Counted from the first letter of the stretch, positions 50,375-60,438 are shown. The stretch is 64,000 nucleotides of DNA from Pseudomonas mandelii (GCF_006438925.1 NZ_RCZA01000008.1:187126-251125), one strand, 5' to 3'. A program made the numbers and translations. The notes: generated by a model from the sequence alone, not told the origin.

Positions 50375-53300
50375 ATGCAATGGATGTTCATGCTGATTGG
50401 GCTGGTGCTGGGCTGGGTACTCGACGAGTCGTTCAGCGATGCGCTGCTGGGCGGGCTGCTCGGGTTGGGTATTGGCCAGGCCATTCGCATTGGCAGCTTG
50501 GGTTCACAAGCTGGCCAGCAGCGCCGGCTGCTTGAACAGGCGCAGGTGGCGCTGAATGCGGTCGAGCAACGTCTGGCATTGCTGGAGGTATCAGGCGTCA
50601 GGGCGCCACAAACCAGTGAGCCAGTTGCCAGTGAAGCCGCTGCACCTCCTGAATTCACGCTCGACGAAATCCCTGTCGAAGCCCCGGAGTTGATCTGGGA
50701 ACTCCCTCCCGAACTCGAACCGATCACCGCGGCCGCCGCTGAAACCAGCCGTCCAGTGCCCGTCGATGCCTGGAGACCCGAACCGGTCGCCCGCGAGCCG
50801 CAACAACCCGCTATCCCGCGTGGACCGAATTTCATCGACCGCGCCATCAGTGGCGCCCGCAACTGGCTGTTCGGCGGCAACACTGTGCTGCGGGTCGGTG
50901 TGGTGCTGTTGTTTCTCGGCTTGGCCTTCCTGCTGCGTTACGCCACCGAAGGCATGGTGGTGCCGATCGAGTTGCGTTACGCCGGTGTTGCGGCGGCGGC
51001 ATTGGGTCTTCTGGGGCTGGGTTGGTGGCTCAGGACACGCAACAGCCATTACGCGTTGATGTTGCAAGGCACCGGGATCGCGGTGTTGTACCTGACCGTG
51101 TTTGCTGCAATGCGCCTGCATCCGCTGCTCGATCCTACGGCGGCGTTAGGCCTGCTGGTCGCGGTGACGGTGTTCTCGGCGATTCTTGCCATCACCCAGG
51201 ATGCCTTGGGCCTGGCTGCCGCTGCAGCGTTGGGCGGTTTTGCCGCGCCGATCCTGACTTCCACCGGTGCCGGCAACCATGTCGCGCTGTTCAGCTACTT
51301 CGCCCTGCTCAACGCCGGCATCCTCGCCATCGCCTGGTTCAAGGCCTGGCGGCTGCTCAACCTGATCGGCTTCGTCGGCACCTTCGGCATCGGTTTCGCC
51401 TGGGGCCTGCGCTCCTATACCCCGGAATTGTTATGGAGTACTGAGCCGTTCCTGATTGTGTTTTTCCTGATGTACCTGGCCATTGGTCTGCTGTTCGCCC
51501 GGCGCAAGTTGCTGGAAATGAGCGACGCCCCCGAGGACGACAGTCGTGAAGCGCTTCTGCACTGGTCGGCGCGCAAGGGCGATTACGTCGACGGCACAAT
51601 GCTGTTCGGTCCTCCGTTGGTGGGCTTCGGTTTGCAGTTCGCATTGGTCCAGCACTTTGAATTCGCCGCAGCCTTCAGCGCGTTGGCGTTGGGCATGATT
51701 TACATGGGCCTGGCGCGGCTGCTGATGGGCGGACGAGCGTTGTTGCTGGCGGAAACCTGTCTGGCGTTGGGGGTGATCTTCGCCAGCCTGGCGATTCCGT
51801 TAGGGCTCGATGCCCGCTGGACCGCTGCTGCCTGGGCCGTCGAAGGCGCCGGCATCTTCTGGCTGGGCCTGCGTCAGCAACGACCGCTGGCCCGAGCCTT
51901 TGCCTTGCTGCTGCAATTGGGCTCGGCGCTGGCGTTTATCAGCGAGCTGCGGATCGGTGAAAGCAGCCTGCTCGACGGTGCGCCGCTCGGTGCGTTGATG
52001 CTTGGCGTGGCGTTGTTGTTCAGCTTCTACCAGTTGCGCAAAGCCGTGCCCGAGCAGACGTCGGAATGGGAGCGCAAAGGGTTGCCGATATTGGCCTGCC
52101 TCGGTCTGACCTTCCTCTATCTGCTGGCGCCGTTGTTCTTCTTCACTCACGGCACGGCGATCAGTTGGGCGCTGGCGGGGTTGGCGACGTTGTTTGTTGG
52201 CTTGCGTCTGCAATCGCGCACCTTCCTGTTCACCGCGTTCGCCGTGCAATTGCTTGGCGGTGCGTTGTTCCTGCTGCACCTGCAGGGTTCGAACGGTGAG
52301 TCCGGCGCCGTGTTCAGTGCAGGTTGGAGCGGTCTGCTGAGCGCGTCGTTGATCGGCCTGGCGCTGATCGCTGGCATGTTGCTGGCGGCGCGCGATGAGA
52401 TGGTCCGAAGCGACGTGCGATTGCTTCGCGGCTTGTCGGTGGTGTTGCTCGCCGGTCTGGTGTTGATCAATCTGGCGGTGCTGTTCGTCCTGCCGTGGCA
52501 AACGGCGAGTGCGGTATGGGCGGCCAGCGGTCTGTTCATTATCTGGCTGAGTCTGTACCTCAAGCAGCGCGTGAGTTTTGTCTTCGGTTTGTTGTTGCAG
52601 GTCATCGGCGGCGCGGCGTTCCTGATGGCCGGGCCTGATTTGCTCGGACCGCTGGGCAGCGAAGGTTTGCGCCCGTTGGCTCATAGCGGTTTCTGGACGC
52701 CGCTGGTGTTGGGCCTGGCCGCGATGGTTGGCGCTTGGCGCTTGCAGCTCGGCAACCATGCCTCGGCCTTCGATGTGCTGAGCTTGCAACGTTTGTCCGA
52801 AGTATTGCTGGTGTGGGGCGCGGGTTGGTGCGCGCTGGCGTGGGTCAGTGAAGTGCTGCGCTTCGCACCGTTGAATCTGCAAGCGACGTTATTGCTGGCG
52901 GTCGCGGCGCTGAGCGTTGCGCTGTGGGCGGGGTTGGCGTTGCGTTTGAATTGGTCGTCGCTGGGCTTGCTCTGCACCTTGCTGATACCTGCGGCCGGTT
53001 TGGTGTTGCTGGCAGCCTGGCACTCGCGTTATCACCCGGCGGCCAACATAGGTTGGCTGGCATGGGCGGGCGTGTTCGTTGTGCACTTCATCTCTGTGCG
53101 GCGTTTGGCACCGATGTTGCCGGCGCGTGCCCTCAGTACTGCCCATGTGCTCGGCTGCTGGCTGTTGATCGGTGTGTTGGCCCTGGAGCTGCGTTACGGC
53201 CTGCTGCTGTTGTCTGAGCAGTACAACGCGTGGCGCTGGTTGGGTTGGGCAATTCTGCCGAGCCTGTATCTGGTGCTGATGGCGGCACCCCGTGCCTGGC

Positions 53301-53962
53301 CATGGCCGGTGTCGGCTTATTCGCGCGAATACCGTGTGTACGCGGCGGCACCGCTGGCGTTGCTGATGCTCGGTTGGTTCTGGTTGGCCAACGTCGTCAG
53401 CGATGGCACCGCCGAGCCATTGCCTTACGTGCCGCTGATCAACCCGCTGGAGTTGGGCCTGCTGTTTGCGCTGTTCGGGGTTTATGTCTGGTCTCGCAGC
53501 GCCGTGGCGCAACTGGCGATTCGCAAAGACTATGCCGAACACGCCACGCAACTGATCGCTGGCGCCTCGCTGTTTGTGTTCTTCACGGCGCTGGTGATGC
53601 GCACGGCCCTTCATTGGGGCGGCGTGCCGTACGAGCTGGATGCGTTGCTCGAATCCATGCTGGTGCAGGCCGGTCTGTCCATAGTCTGGACCTTGATGGC
53701 CCTGAGTCTGATGATCGGCGGCCATTTGCGTCATCGCCGCGAAGTCTGGCTGATCGGTGCGGCGCTGATCGGTGTAGTGGTGGCCAAACTGTTCTTTGTT
53801 GAGTTGAGTAACCGCGGCGGACTCGCCCGGATCGTCTCGTTTATCGGCGTTGGCGTGTTGCTGTTGGTGGTGGGCTATTTCGCCCCATTGCCGCCCAAGC
53901 GCGCTGATGCTGAGCCGGAGGCTGAAAAACCGGCCCCGCAAACCGAAGGAGTGTCGTCTTGA
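50375..53962 (+). CDS. DUF2339 multi-span membrane protein
   Basis: A 1195-residue integral membrane protein. One N-terminal span (about 1-30) leads into a short coiled segment (GQQRRLLEQAQVALNAVEQRLALLE) and a Pro/Glu linker, then NWLFGGNTVLRVGVVLLFLGLAFLLRYA and around two dozen further hydrophobic helices. This is the DUF2339 architecture; its function is unknown. The ATG at 50375 was chosen for its membrane-helix start. The stop overlaps the TTG start of the DUF3999 gene, so the two are translationally coupled and presumably work as a complex. Confidence 0.88.
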   Translation: MQWMFMLIGLVLGWVLDESFSDALLGGLLGLGIGQAIRIGSLGSQAGQQRRLLEQAQVALNAVEQRLALLEVSGVRAPQTSEPVASEAAAPPEFTLDEIPVEAPELIWELPPELEPITAAAAETSRPVPVDAWRPEPVAREPQQPAIPRGPNFIDRAISGARNWLFGGNTVLRVGVVLLFLGLAFLLRYATEGMVVPIELRYAGVAAAALGLLGLGWWLRTRNSHYALMLQGTGIAVLYLTVFAAMRLHPLLDPTAALGLLVAVTVFSAILAITQDALGLAAAAALGGFAAPILTSTGAGNHVALFSYFALLNAGILAIAWFKAWRLLNLIGFVGTFGIGFAWGLRSYTPELLWSTEPFLIVFFLMYLAIGLLFARRKLLEMSDAPEDDSREALLHWSARKGDYVDGTMLFGPPLVGFGLQFALVQHFEFAAAFSALALGMIYMGLARLLMGGRALLLAETCLALGVIFASLAIPLGLDARWTAAAWAVEGAGIFWLGLRQQRPLARAFALLLQLGSALAFISELRIGESSLLDGAPLGALMLGVALLFSFYQLRKAVPEQTSEWERKGLPILACLGLTFLYLLAPLFFFTHGTAISWALAGLATLFVGLRLQSRTFLFTAFAVQLLGGALFLLHLQGSNGESGAVFSAGWSGLLSASLIGLALIAGMLLAARDEMVRSDVRLLRGLSVVLLAGLVLINLAVLFVLPWQTASAVWAASGLFIIWLSLYLKQRVSFVFGLLLQVIGGAAFLMAGPDLLGPLGSEGLRPLAHSGFWTPLVLGLAAMVGAWRLQLGNHASAFDVLSLQRLSEVLLVWGAGWCALAWVSEVLRFAPLNLQATLLLAVAALSVALWAGLALRLNWSSLGLLCTLLIPAAGLVLLAAWHSRYHPAANIGWLAWAGVFVVHFISVRRLAPMLPARALSTAHVLGCWLLIGVLALELRYGLLLLSEQYNAWRWLGWAILPSLYLVLMAAPRAWPWPVSAYSREYRVYAAAPLALLMLGWFWLANVVSDGTAEPLPYVPLINPLELGLLFALFGVYVWSRSAVAQLAIRKDYAEHATQLIAGASLFVFFTALVMRTALHWGGVPYELDALLESMLVQAGLSIVWTLMALSLMIGGHLRHRREVWLIGAALIGVVVAKLFFVELSNRGGLARIVSFIGVGVLLLVVGYFAPLPPKRADAEPEAEKPAPQTEGVSS

Positions 53963-55332
53963 GTCAGAAGCTGAACCTTGTCTGGTTGGGCGCCGTTGCG
54001 CTGGGTGTGGCGCTGTCGGCCAGCGCTCAGGAAAAACCGGCGGACTTCGCCACGCAGGTGCCGTTGTCGGTCAGCGGCGAAGGGCCGTGGTATCGCCTCG
54101 AAATGCCGTTGAACGTGCAATTGAATGCGCGGCAAACCGATCTCAGCGATGTGCGTGTGTTCAATGCCGCCGGTGAGGCTCAGGCGTATTCCTTGGCGCG
54201 CGCGCCGTCGCAGACCAGCGAAAACCGCACCCTGACTGACGTGAAGTGGTTCCCGCTGTACAACTCGGCGGATTCCACCGAGCACGCGCCGAGCGTGCGG
54301 GTGCAATCGAGCGCCAATGGCACGCTGGTCGAAGTGCAGCCGTCCAGTCAGCTGGAGGCGGGGGAAGAAATGCTGCGCGGCTGGTTGCTCGACGCCAGCA
54401 GCATCAAGGCACCGTTGCAGCAGTTGATTCTCGACTGGACCAGCGAACGCGATGGCTTTCAGCGTTTCACCATCGAAGCCAGCGACGACCTGCAGCATTG
54501 GCAGGCATGGGGCGAAGGGCAGGTGGCCCGCCTGACGTTTGCCGACGAGCAGGTCGAGCAACATGAAGTCACCCTGCCGGGTCAGTCGGCCCGTTATCTG
54601 CGCTTGCTATGGAACACGCCGCAATCGGCACCGACGTTGACCTCGGCTCAACTGCAAAGCGCCAAGACCCGCAGCCTGCCGCTACCGCTTGTCTGGTCGC
54701 AACCGCTGGCCGGCAGCAGCGTAAAGGCCGGTGAATACACCTGGCAATTACCCATGGGGCTGAATGTCGAGCGCTTGCAGGTCGAGTTGAGTCAGCCCAA
54801 CAGTTTGGCGCCCGTGACCTTGTCCGGTCGTCGGGAAAGCAGCCTGCCGTGGCAGCCGATGAGCAGCGGTTTGCTCTATCGCCTGACCCAGAGTGGCCAG
54901 GACGTGGTGCAGAACGAATTGCAGCTGTCGGGGCAAACCGTTCAGCAGTTGAAGCTGACGGTGGACGAGCGCGGCGGCGGTCTGGGTGCCGAGGCACCGA
55001 CTGTGCGATTCGCCGTGCGCTCCATTCAGTTGGTGTTCCTGGCGCGCGGGGCGGGGCCTTATACGCTCGCGCTGGGAAGTGCCACGGTGAAGGCGGCGAG
55101 CCTGCCGCTGTCGACGCTGATTCCGGATTACAGCGCTGCAAAGTTGGCGACATTGGGCAAGGCTGCGGTGGACGGCGGGGCGGTGGCCACACCAGCGTCG
55201 ACCGTGACCACGGCGGCGACGATCGACACAAACTGGAAGAAAATTGGGCTGTGGGCGGTGTTGCTGCTGAGCGTTTTGTTCCTGGGCGCGATGGCGTTCA
55301 GTCTGTTGCGCAAGCCACCAGTCAAACCCTGA
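53959..55332 (+). CDS. DUF3999 membrane-anchored protein, TTG start
   Basis: A 457-residue exported protein: signal peptide (LNLVWLGAVALGVALSASA), a large beta-rich periplasmic region (VPLSVSGEGPWYRLEMPLNVQLNARQTDLSDVRVFNAAGEAQAYSL) and a C-terminal membrane helix (WAVLLLSVLFLGAMAFSLL). This matches DUF3999, the regular partner of DUF2339. The start codon is TTG at 53959, overlapping the upstream TGA, with AAGGAG eight bases ahead; no ATG gives a complete signal peptide. A periplasmic/membrane complex with DUF2339 is inferred. Confidence 0.85.
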   Translation: MSQKLNLVWLGAVALGVALSASAQEKPADFATQVPLSVSGEGPWYRLEMPLNVQLNARQTDLSDVRVFNAAGEAQAYSLARAPSQTSENRTLTDVKWFPLYNSADSTEHAPSVRVQSSANGTLVEVQPSSQLEAGEEMLRGWLLDASSIKAPLQQLILDWTSERDGFQRFTIEASDDLQHWQAWGEGQVARLTFADEQVEQHEVTLPGQSARYLRLLWNTPQSAPTLTSAQLQSAKTRSLPLPLVWSQPLAGSSVKAGEYTWQLPMGLNVERLQVELSQPNSLAPVTLSGRRESSLPWQPMSSGLLYRLTQSGQDVVQNELQLSGQTVQQLKLTVDERGGGLGAEAPTVRFAVRSIQLVFLARGAGPYTLALGSATVKAASLPLSTLIPDYSAAKLATLGKAAVDGGAVATPASTVTTAATIDTNWKKIGLWAVLLLSVLFLGAMAFSLLRKPPVKP

Positions 55333-55353
55333 AGGCGGGTGCTGCGCACCCCA

Positions 55354-55416
55354 ATCGCGAGCAAGCTCGCTCCCACAGGGGCCGCATTCCTCTGTGGGAG
55401 CGAGCTTGCTCGCGAT
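55354..55416. repeat. REP pair, family A variant (inverted)
   Basis: ATCGCGAGCAAGCTCGCTCC plus CACAG and its inverse, only 14 bases apart. The inner palindrome is GAGCAAGCTC instead of GAGCAGGCTC, a sub-variant of family A. It follows the DUF3999 gene and precedes fbp. Confidence 0.88.
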
Positions 55417-55570
55417 GGCGGTTTCTAGGTCGGTAAAAATGCCGGTTTCGAACTACGCTCAACCGGGCGCATGAACTCTATTGGGTGTAACACGTCTGAT
55501 AGGAGGAAATGCGCCCCGACTCGCGTTAAACTGCGCGGGTTTTTAGCCCCCCATTCCACCGGAGCCTTCC

Positions 55571-56581
55571 ATGTCCCGCGTTACCCTGAGTCGCTATTTG
55601 ATTGAGCAGACCCGTAGCAATAACACCCCTGCCGATCTGCGTTTCCTGATCGAAGTGGTGGCGCGTGCTTGCAAAGAGATCAACCACGCCGTGTCCAAAG
55701 GCGCCCTCGGTGGTGTTCTGGGCAGCATGGGCACTGAAAACGTCCAAGGTGAAGTGCAGAAGAAACTCGACGTGATCTCCAACGAGATCCTGCTCGAAGC
55801 CAACGAATGGGGCGGTCACCTGGCCGGCATGGCGTCCGAAGAAATGGACAACGCCTACCAGATCCCGGGCAAATACCCGAAAGGCGCGTACCTGCTGGTT
55901 TTCGACCCACTGGACGGCTCGTCGAACATCGATATCAATGCGCCGGTCGGTACGATCTTCTCGGTGCTGCGTTGCCCGAACGAATACCTGAGCCAAAACG
56001 AGCCCTTGAACGAAAAGGCTTTCCTGCAGCCAGGCACCGAGCAGGTGGCTGCCGGTTACGCGATCTACGGTCCACAGACCATGTTGATCCTGACCCTGGG
56101 CGACGGCGTAAAAGGCTTCACCCTGGACCGCGAAATGGGCAGCTTCGTCCTGACCCATGAAGACATCAAGATCCCGACCTCCACTCAGGAGTTCGCGATC
56201 AACTCGTCCAACCAGCGTCACTGGGAAGCGCCGGTACAACGCTACGTCGGCGAATTGCTGGCTGGCGAAGAAGGCCCGCTGAAAAAGAACTACAACATGC
56301 GCTGGGTCGCCGCGATGGTCGCGGACGTGCACCGCATCCTGACCCGTGGCGGTCTGTTCATGTACCCACGCGACAGCCGCGAGCCGTCCAAGCCGGGCAA
56401 GCTGCGTCTGATGTACGAAGCCAACCCGATGTCGTTCCTGGTTGAACAGGCTGGCGGCGCTTCCACCGATGGCCATCAGCGCATCCTCGACATCAAGCCT
56501 GACGGCCTGCACCAGCGTGTCGCCGTGTTCCTCGGTTCGAAAGAAGAAGTCGAACGCGTTACGGCTTACCACAAGGAATAA
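55571..56581 (+). CDS. fbp: class 1 fructose-1,6-bisphosphatase
   Basis: A 336-residue magnesium-dependent FBPase I of gluconeogenesis, converting fructose 1,6-bisphosphate to fructose 6-phosphate. The phosphatase signature FDPLDGSSNIDINAPVGTIFSV binds metals; LMYEANPMSFLVEQAGGASTDG lies in the substrate region. The start MSRVTLSRYLIEQTRS follows a GGAGCC site. It ends three bases before the DUF924 gene, forming a likely operon. Pseudomonas lacks 6-phosphofructokinase, so this enzyme is its gluconeogenic route here. Confidence 0.96.
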   Translation: MSRVTLSRYLIEQTRSNNTPADLRFLIEVVARACKEINHAVSKGALGGVLGSMGTENVQGEVQKKLDVISNEILLEANEWGGHLAGMASEEMDNAYQIPGKYPKGAYLLVFDPLDGSSNIDINAPVGTIFSVLRCPNEYLSQNEPLNEKAFLQPGTEQVAAGYAIYGPQTMLILTLGDGVKGFTLDREMGSFVLTHEDIKIPTSTQEFAINSSNQRHWEAPVQRYVGELLAGEEGPLKKNYNMRWVAAMVADVHRILTRGGLFMYPRDSREPSKPGKLRLMYEANPMSFLVEQAGGASTDGHQRILDIKPDGLHQRVAVFLGSKEEVERVTAYHKE

Positions 56582-56584
56582 ACC

Positions 56585-57187
56585 ATGACCGCGCCCTGGC
56601 AGCCGTTGCTCGAATGGTGGTTCGGAACCCTCGAATCCTCCAGCGAAATAGCGGCTGACAAGGGCAAGTTATGGTTCGGCAAGCGTGACAGCCAGGACCT
56701 CGAAGCGCGCACGCGTTTCGGGGACTGCGTCGAGCAGGCACTGGCCGGCGGATTGACCGAGTGGGCGCAACGTCCCGAAGGTTGGCTGGCCCTGGTGCTG
56801 CTGCTCGATCAACTGCCACGAATGATCTATCGCGACACTCCCAAATCCTTTTCCGGCGATCTCAGGGCTCAGGCAATGGTGGCGCAAGGCATTGCTGCGG
56901 ATTTCGATCGGCAGTTGCGGCCCATACAGCGGGTATTCATCTATCTGGTGTTTGAGCATTGCGAGAATCTGATGGTGCAGAACGAGGCGGTTTCAAGGTA
57001 CATCGATCTGGTTGCGCAGCAGCCGGGGGGCGATCGAGCACTGTTTTCCGATTATCTGAACTACGCCGAGAAGCATCAGCAGGTGATTGCCAGGTTTGGG
57101 CGGTTTCCGCATCGCAATGCGGTGTTGGGGCGGGCGTCTACAGCTGAGGAGTTGGCGTTTCTTTCGGGACCTGGGTCACGGTTCTGA
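56585..57187 (+). CDS. DUF924 family protein
   Basis: A 200-residue helical protein matching DUF924: FGTLESSSEIAADKGKLWFGKRDSQDLEARTRFGD, then LALVLLLDQLPRMIYRDTPKSFSGDLRAQAM, FIYLVFEHCENLMVQNEAVSRY and FGRFPHRNAVLGRASTAEELAFLSG. The family looks like a tetratricopeptide-like bundle; its biochemical function is unknown. It starts three bases after fbp, so it is co-transcribed. Its final quarter shows shifted base use (more T and G) but the frame is intact. Confidence 0.85.
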   Translation: MTAPWQPLLEWWFGTLESSSEIAADKGKLWFGKRDSQDLEARTRFGDCVEQALAGGLTEWAQRPEGWLALVLLLDQLPRMIYRDTPKSFSGDLRAQAMVAQGIAADFDRQLRPIQRVFIYLVFEHCENLMVQNEAVSRYIDLVAQQPGGDRALFSDYLNYAEKHQQVIARFGRFPHRNAVLGRASTAEELAFLSGPGSRF

Positions 57188-57227
57188 TTCTTTGTTGTTG
57201 CTGATGCCGCCTTCGTCGGAACGCCGC

Positions 57228-57302
57228 CCGGAGCCGGCTCGCTCCCACATTTGATCTGTGTCGTTCACAAATCCCCTGTGGGAGCGAGCCTGCTCGCGAA
57301 GG
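57228..57302. repeat. REP pair, family A (decayed left arm)
   Basis: The right arm TGTGGGAGCGAGCCTGCTCG plus CGAA (57278 onward) is intact; the left arm CGGAGCCGGCTCGCTCCCAC keeps only its inner 18 bases. It lies between the convergent 3' ends of the DUF924 and chemoreceptor genes. Confidence 0.8.
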
Positions 57303-57318
57303 GGCCCGCAAGAATGAC

Positions 57319-59211
57319 TTAGATTCTGAAGCTGCCGACCAACTGCTTCAACCGCGCCGCCTGCTGCTCAAGATCCGCACACGCGCGCAAGGTCGACTGC
57401 AAATTCTCCACGCCTTCCTGGTTCAGCGTGTTGATCTCGGAAATGTCGACGTTGATCGACTCCACCACCGCCGTTTGCTCTTCTGTCGCAGTGGCCACCG
57501 ACTGATTCATCCCGTCGATCTCACCGATACGCTGAGTCACGCTGCCCAGACGTTCGCCCGCCTGGTTGGCGATGCCGACGCTGCTTTCGCTTTGGCGCTG
57601 GCTGTCGGTCATGGTGATCACGGCTTCCCGGGCGCCGACTTGCAGCTCCTCGATCATCTTCTGCACTTGCTGCGCCGAATCCTGAGTACGGTGCGCGAGG
57701 TTGCGCACCTCGTCCGCTACCACGGCAAAACCGCGACCGGCTTCACCGGCACGGGCCGCTTCGATGGCGGCGTTGAGTGCCAGCAGGTTGGTCTGCTGGG
57801 AGATGCTGGTGATCACTTCCAGAATCTGCCCGATGTTGACCGTGTTGCTGTTGAGCGTTTCGATGTTGCCGCACGAATCGCTGATCTTCGCCGAGAGCTG
57901 CTGCATCGCCGCGATGGTTTTATCCACGACTTGCTGGCCGTCCTCGGCCAATGCGCGAGCATCGCTCGAATGCTGAGAGGCGAGGGCGGCGTTCTGGGCG
58001 ATTTCCTGTGCAGCGGCACCCAGTTCGTTGATCGCTGCTGCCACGCTGCTGGTGCGCGAGGCTTGCTGGTCGGAGTTGAACATCGATGAGTTCGACGCGG
58101 CAACCACACGCAGCGCGACTTCGTTGACCTGGCCGGTGGCCGAGGACACTTCGCGAATCGACGTATGAATACGCTCTACAAAACGGTTGAACGAGGTGCC
58201 CAGTGCACCGAATTCGTCCTGGCCGTGAATGGTCAGGCGTTTGGTCAGGTCACCTTCGCCTTCGGCGATGTCATGCATGGCGCGGCCCATGGTCAGCAGC
58301 GGCTGCATCAGGAAGCTGATCAGCATGCCCAGCAACGCGATGATGATCACCACGGCAATGACCATGGCGATGATCGCCGAGGTGCGGAATTCGCTGAGCA
58401 TCGAGAACGCGGTGTCCTGATCCAGCACGAGCGCCACGTACCAGTCTGCCGAAGGCACACCATTGACGTGGGTAAAGGAGATGAATTGAGTCTTGCCGTC
58501 GATCTCGACTTCTTTCATGCCCGGGCTGACTTTCGGCGCGCCATTCGGGTAGGCGTCGGTCAGGCTCTTGAGCACCAGTTTGCTGTCCGGGTGAATCAGG
58601 ATCTTGCCGTCGGCGCTGACGATAAACGCATGGCCGTGGCCGCCGAAGTTCAGCGAGTTGATGATCGCGCTGACGCTGGACAGGTCGATGTCTGCGCCGG
58701 CGATGCCGATCATTTGATTCTGATGTTTCACCGGGGTGGCAACGGTGATCACCAGTTTGCCCGACGACGCGGCGATATAAGGTTCGGTGACGATGGTCTG
58801 TTGCGCACCGTTGGCCGCCTTGTACCAGCCACGGGCACGGGGGTCGTAATCCGCGGCACGATTGCCGGCCGGGACCGAGAACATCACGCCGTCGGTGCCA
58901 CCGAAGTAGCTCAGCTGAAAATTACTGGTGTAGGCCGGCAGGTCGATGGCGCGCTTGAGGTTGGCCTGGGCGCTGCCGTCCACCGCGATCTGCTGGGACA
59001 GCGATTGCAGCAACTGAATGCGGCTTTCCAGCCAGGTCTGGATGTTGCTGGTGGTCAGGCTGCCGAGTTCCTGCATCGAGGATTCGGTACTGCTGCGCAG
59101 GGTTTGCCGCTGGCGGTAGTCGTTGAAGAGGATGAAACAAGCGAATGCAACGGCCACCACAAGGGCGGCAGCCAACAAGATCTTGTGGCTGAACTTCATG
59201 TTTCTGGTCAT
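57319..59211 (-). CDS. methyl-accepting chemotaxis protein with a dCache amino-acid sensor
   Basis: A 630-residue receptor: N-terminal membrane span, a periplasmic dCache domain (about 35-280), a second span, HAMP (about 305-355) and a cytoplasmic signalling domain whose tip reads ISQQTNLLALNAAIEAARAGEAGRGFAVVADEVRNLA. The pocket segment has YDPRARGWYK...TEPYI...GIAGADIDL, which fits the amino-acid dCache motif (Tyr, Arg, Trp, Tyr, Tyr, Asp) of PctA-like receptors. The start at 59211 gives a proper first helix. It lacks a C-terminal CheR pentapeptide. Confidence 0.92.
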   Translation of the reverse strand: MTRNMKFSHKILLAAALVVAVAFACFILFNDYRQRQTLRSSTESSMQELGSLTTSNIQTWLESRIQLLQSLSQQIAVDGSAQANLKRAIDLPAYTSNFQLSYFGGTDGVMFSVPAGNRAADYDPRARGWYKAANGAQQTIVTEPYIAASSGKLVITVATPVKHQNQMIGIAGADIDLSSVSAIINSLNFGGHGHAFIVSADGKILIHPDSKLVLKSLTDAYPNGAPKVSPGMKEVEIDGKTQFISFTHVNGVPSADWYVALVLDQDTAFSMLSEFRTSAIIAMVIAVVIIIALLGMLISFLMQPLLTMGRAMHDIAEGEGDLTKRLTIHGQDEFGALGTSFNRFVERIHTSIREVSSATGQVNEVALRVVAASNSSMFNSDQQASRTSSVAAAINELGAAAQEIAQNAALASQHSSDARALAEDGQQVVDKTIAAMQQLSAKISDSCGNIETLNSNTVNIGQILEVITSISQQTNLLALNAAIEAARAGEAGRGFAVVADEVRNLAHRTQDSAQQVQKMIEELQVGAREAVITMTDSQRQSESSVGIANQAGERLGSVTQRIGEIDGMNQSVATATEEQTAVVESINVDISEINTLNQEGVENLQSTLRACADLEQQAARLKQLVGSFRI

Positions 59212-59493
59212 TAAATGAGCTACCGCGGAGAGGCTGGTCAACAAGGGGGGCGTCAATTTGCCACAGTCGTGGGCTTTGCGCTGGTTTTATGTCGACTGAG
59301 CGGCGCCAAAGATTAGGCGGCTTTTGCGAATACCGACGAAATGGTCAACAGCAAACAAAAGTTCCTTATATTTCACGAAAGGTGGACGACCGGCCCAAAA
59401 ATAGCCGGCCGGCCACGGAACCAGATAGGGGTTTTCTCTTCTAAGCTTCTGCTTGGCAGCCATGCCATTCCCCTTCGCCCCAGGAGCTACACC

Positions 59494-59748
59494 ATGTCGC
59501 TGCGTTCTATCGCCCTGCTTTCGTTCTGCGTGTTGTTGGCCGCTTGCAGCAAGATCAATCAGGAAAACTACTCGAAGCTGTCGTCTGGCATGCCCAAGGC
59601 CGAGGTAGAAACCTTGCTGGGCAAACCCGCCGATTGCTCGGGCGCGCTCGGCATGTCCAGCTGTACCTGGGGCGACAAGAACAGCTTTATCAGCGTGCAG
59701 TACGCCGGTGACAAAGTGCTGATGTTTTCCGGCCAAGGCCTGAAGTAA
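59494..59748 (+). CDS. small lipoprotein (DUF3862/SmpA-OmlA-like)
   Basis: An 84-residue lipoprotein with a type II signal peptide and lipobox LLAAC (lipidated Cys at about 18). The mature part KINQENYSKLSSGMPKAEVETLLGKPADCSGALGMSSCTWGDKNSFISVQYAGDKVLMFSGQGL has the SmpA/OmlA-type beta-alpha fold (DUF3862). The start at 59494 (CAGGAG site) lies just before the signal peptide; the 51-codon upstream extension is excluded. It lies 31 bases before the lipocalin gene, probably in one operon. Confidence 0.85.
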   Translation: MSLRSIALLSFCVLLAACSKINQENYSKLSSGMPKAEVETLLGKPADCSGALGMSSCTWGDKNSFISVQYAGDKVLMFSGQGLK

Positions 59749-59779
59749 TCCGGGGCTATGCGCCCACGGGAGAAAAACA

Positions 59780-60349
59780 ATGAAGCGGTTATTGATAGTC
59801 CTTTTAGCCGGCCTGGTATTGGCCGGCTGCGCCACGTCTGGCGTAGATCCGTTGGCACCCAAAACCGCCAATAGCGTCAATCTCAAGAAGTACCAAGGGA
59901 CCTGGTACGAGTTGGCCCGTCTGCCGATGTATTTCCAGCGCAACTGCGCGCAATCCGAAGCCCATTACACACTCAAGCCTGACGGCAAGGTGTTGGTGCT
60001 CAATCGCTGCCTGACGGCGGACTGGCAGTGGGAAGAGGCCAAAGGCACGGCCTGGCCACAGGACCCGGGCAAAACCGACAAGCTGTGGGTCGAGTTCGAT
60101 ACCTGGTTTTCGCGGCTGATTCCGGGTGCGGCGAAGGGAGAGTACTGGGTGTTGTACGTCAGCGATGACTACAAGACTGCCATTGTTGGCGACCCGAGCC
60201 GCAAGTATCTATGGCTGCTGTCACGGACCCCGACGGTCAATGGCGTAGTGCGTGAGGAACTGCTGAGCAAGGCGCGTCAGCAGGGTTACGACACTACGCG
60301 GCTGATCTGGCGCGCGACAGATACGCAGATGGCCAAGACTTCGAACTAA
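59780..60349 (+). CDS. blc: outer-membrane lipocalin lipoprotein
   Basis: A 189-residue bacterial lipocalin. The signal peptide ends at lipobox LAGC (lipid Cys about residue 19). The family signature KYQGTWYELARLPMYFQRNC and WVLYVSDDYKTAIVGDPSRKYLWLLSRTP match Blc. Lipocalins of this type bind lysophospholipids at the outer membrane. It follows another lipoprotein gene and faces hutF across an REP pair. Confidence 0.92.
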   Translation: MKRLLIVLLAGLVLAGCATSGVDPLAPKTANSVNLKKYQGTWYELARLPMYFQRNCAQSEAHYTLKPDGKVLVLNRCLTADWQWEEAKGTAWPQDPGKTDKLWVEFDTWFSRLIPGAAKGEYWVLYVSDDYKTAIVGDPSRKYLWLLSRTPTVNGVVREELLSKARQQGYDTTRLIWRATDTQMAKTSN

Positions 60350-60363
60350 CGGTGCGGCTGAAA

Positions 60364-60438
60364 AAAAGATCGCAGCCTGCGGCAGCTCCTACAGGGATCG
60401 AGTGATTCTGTAGGAGCTGCCGCAGCCTGCGATCTTTT
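60364..60438. repeat. REP pair, family B variant (inverted)
   Basis: AAAAGATCGCAGCCTGCGGC plus AGCTCCTACA and its inverse, with CCTGCGGC in place of the usual CCTTCGGC, lie between the convergent 3' ends of blc and hutF. Confidence 0.88.
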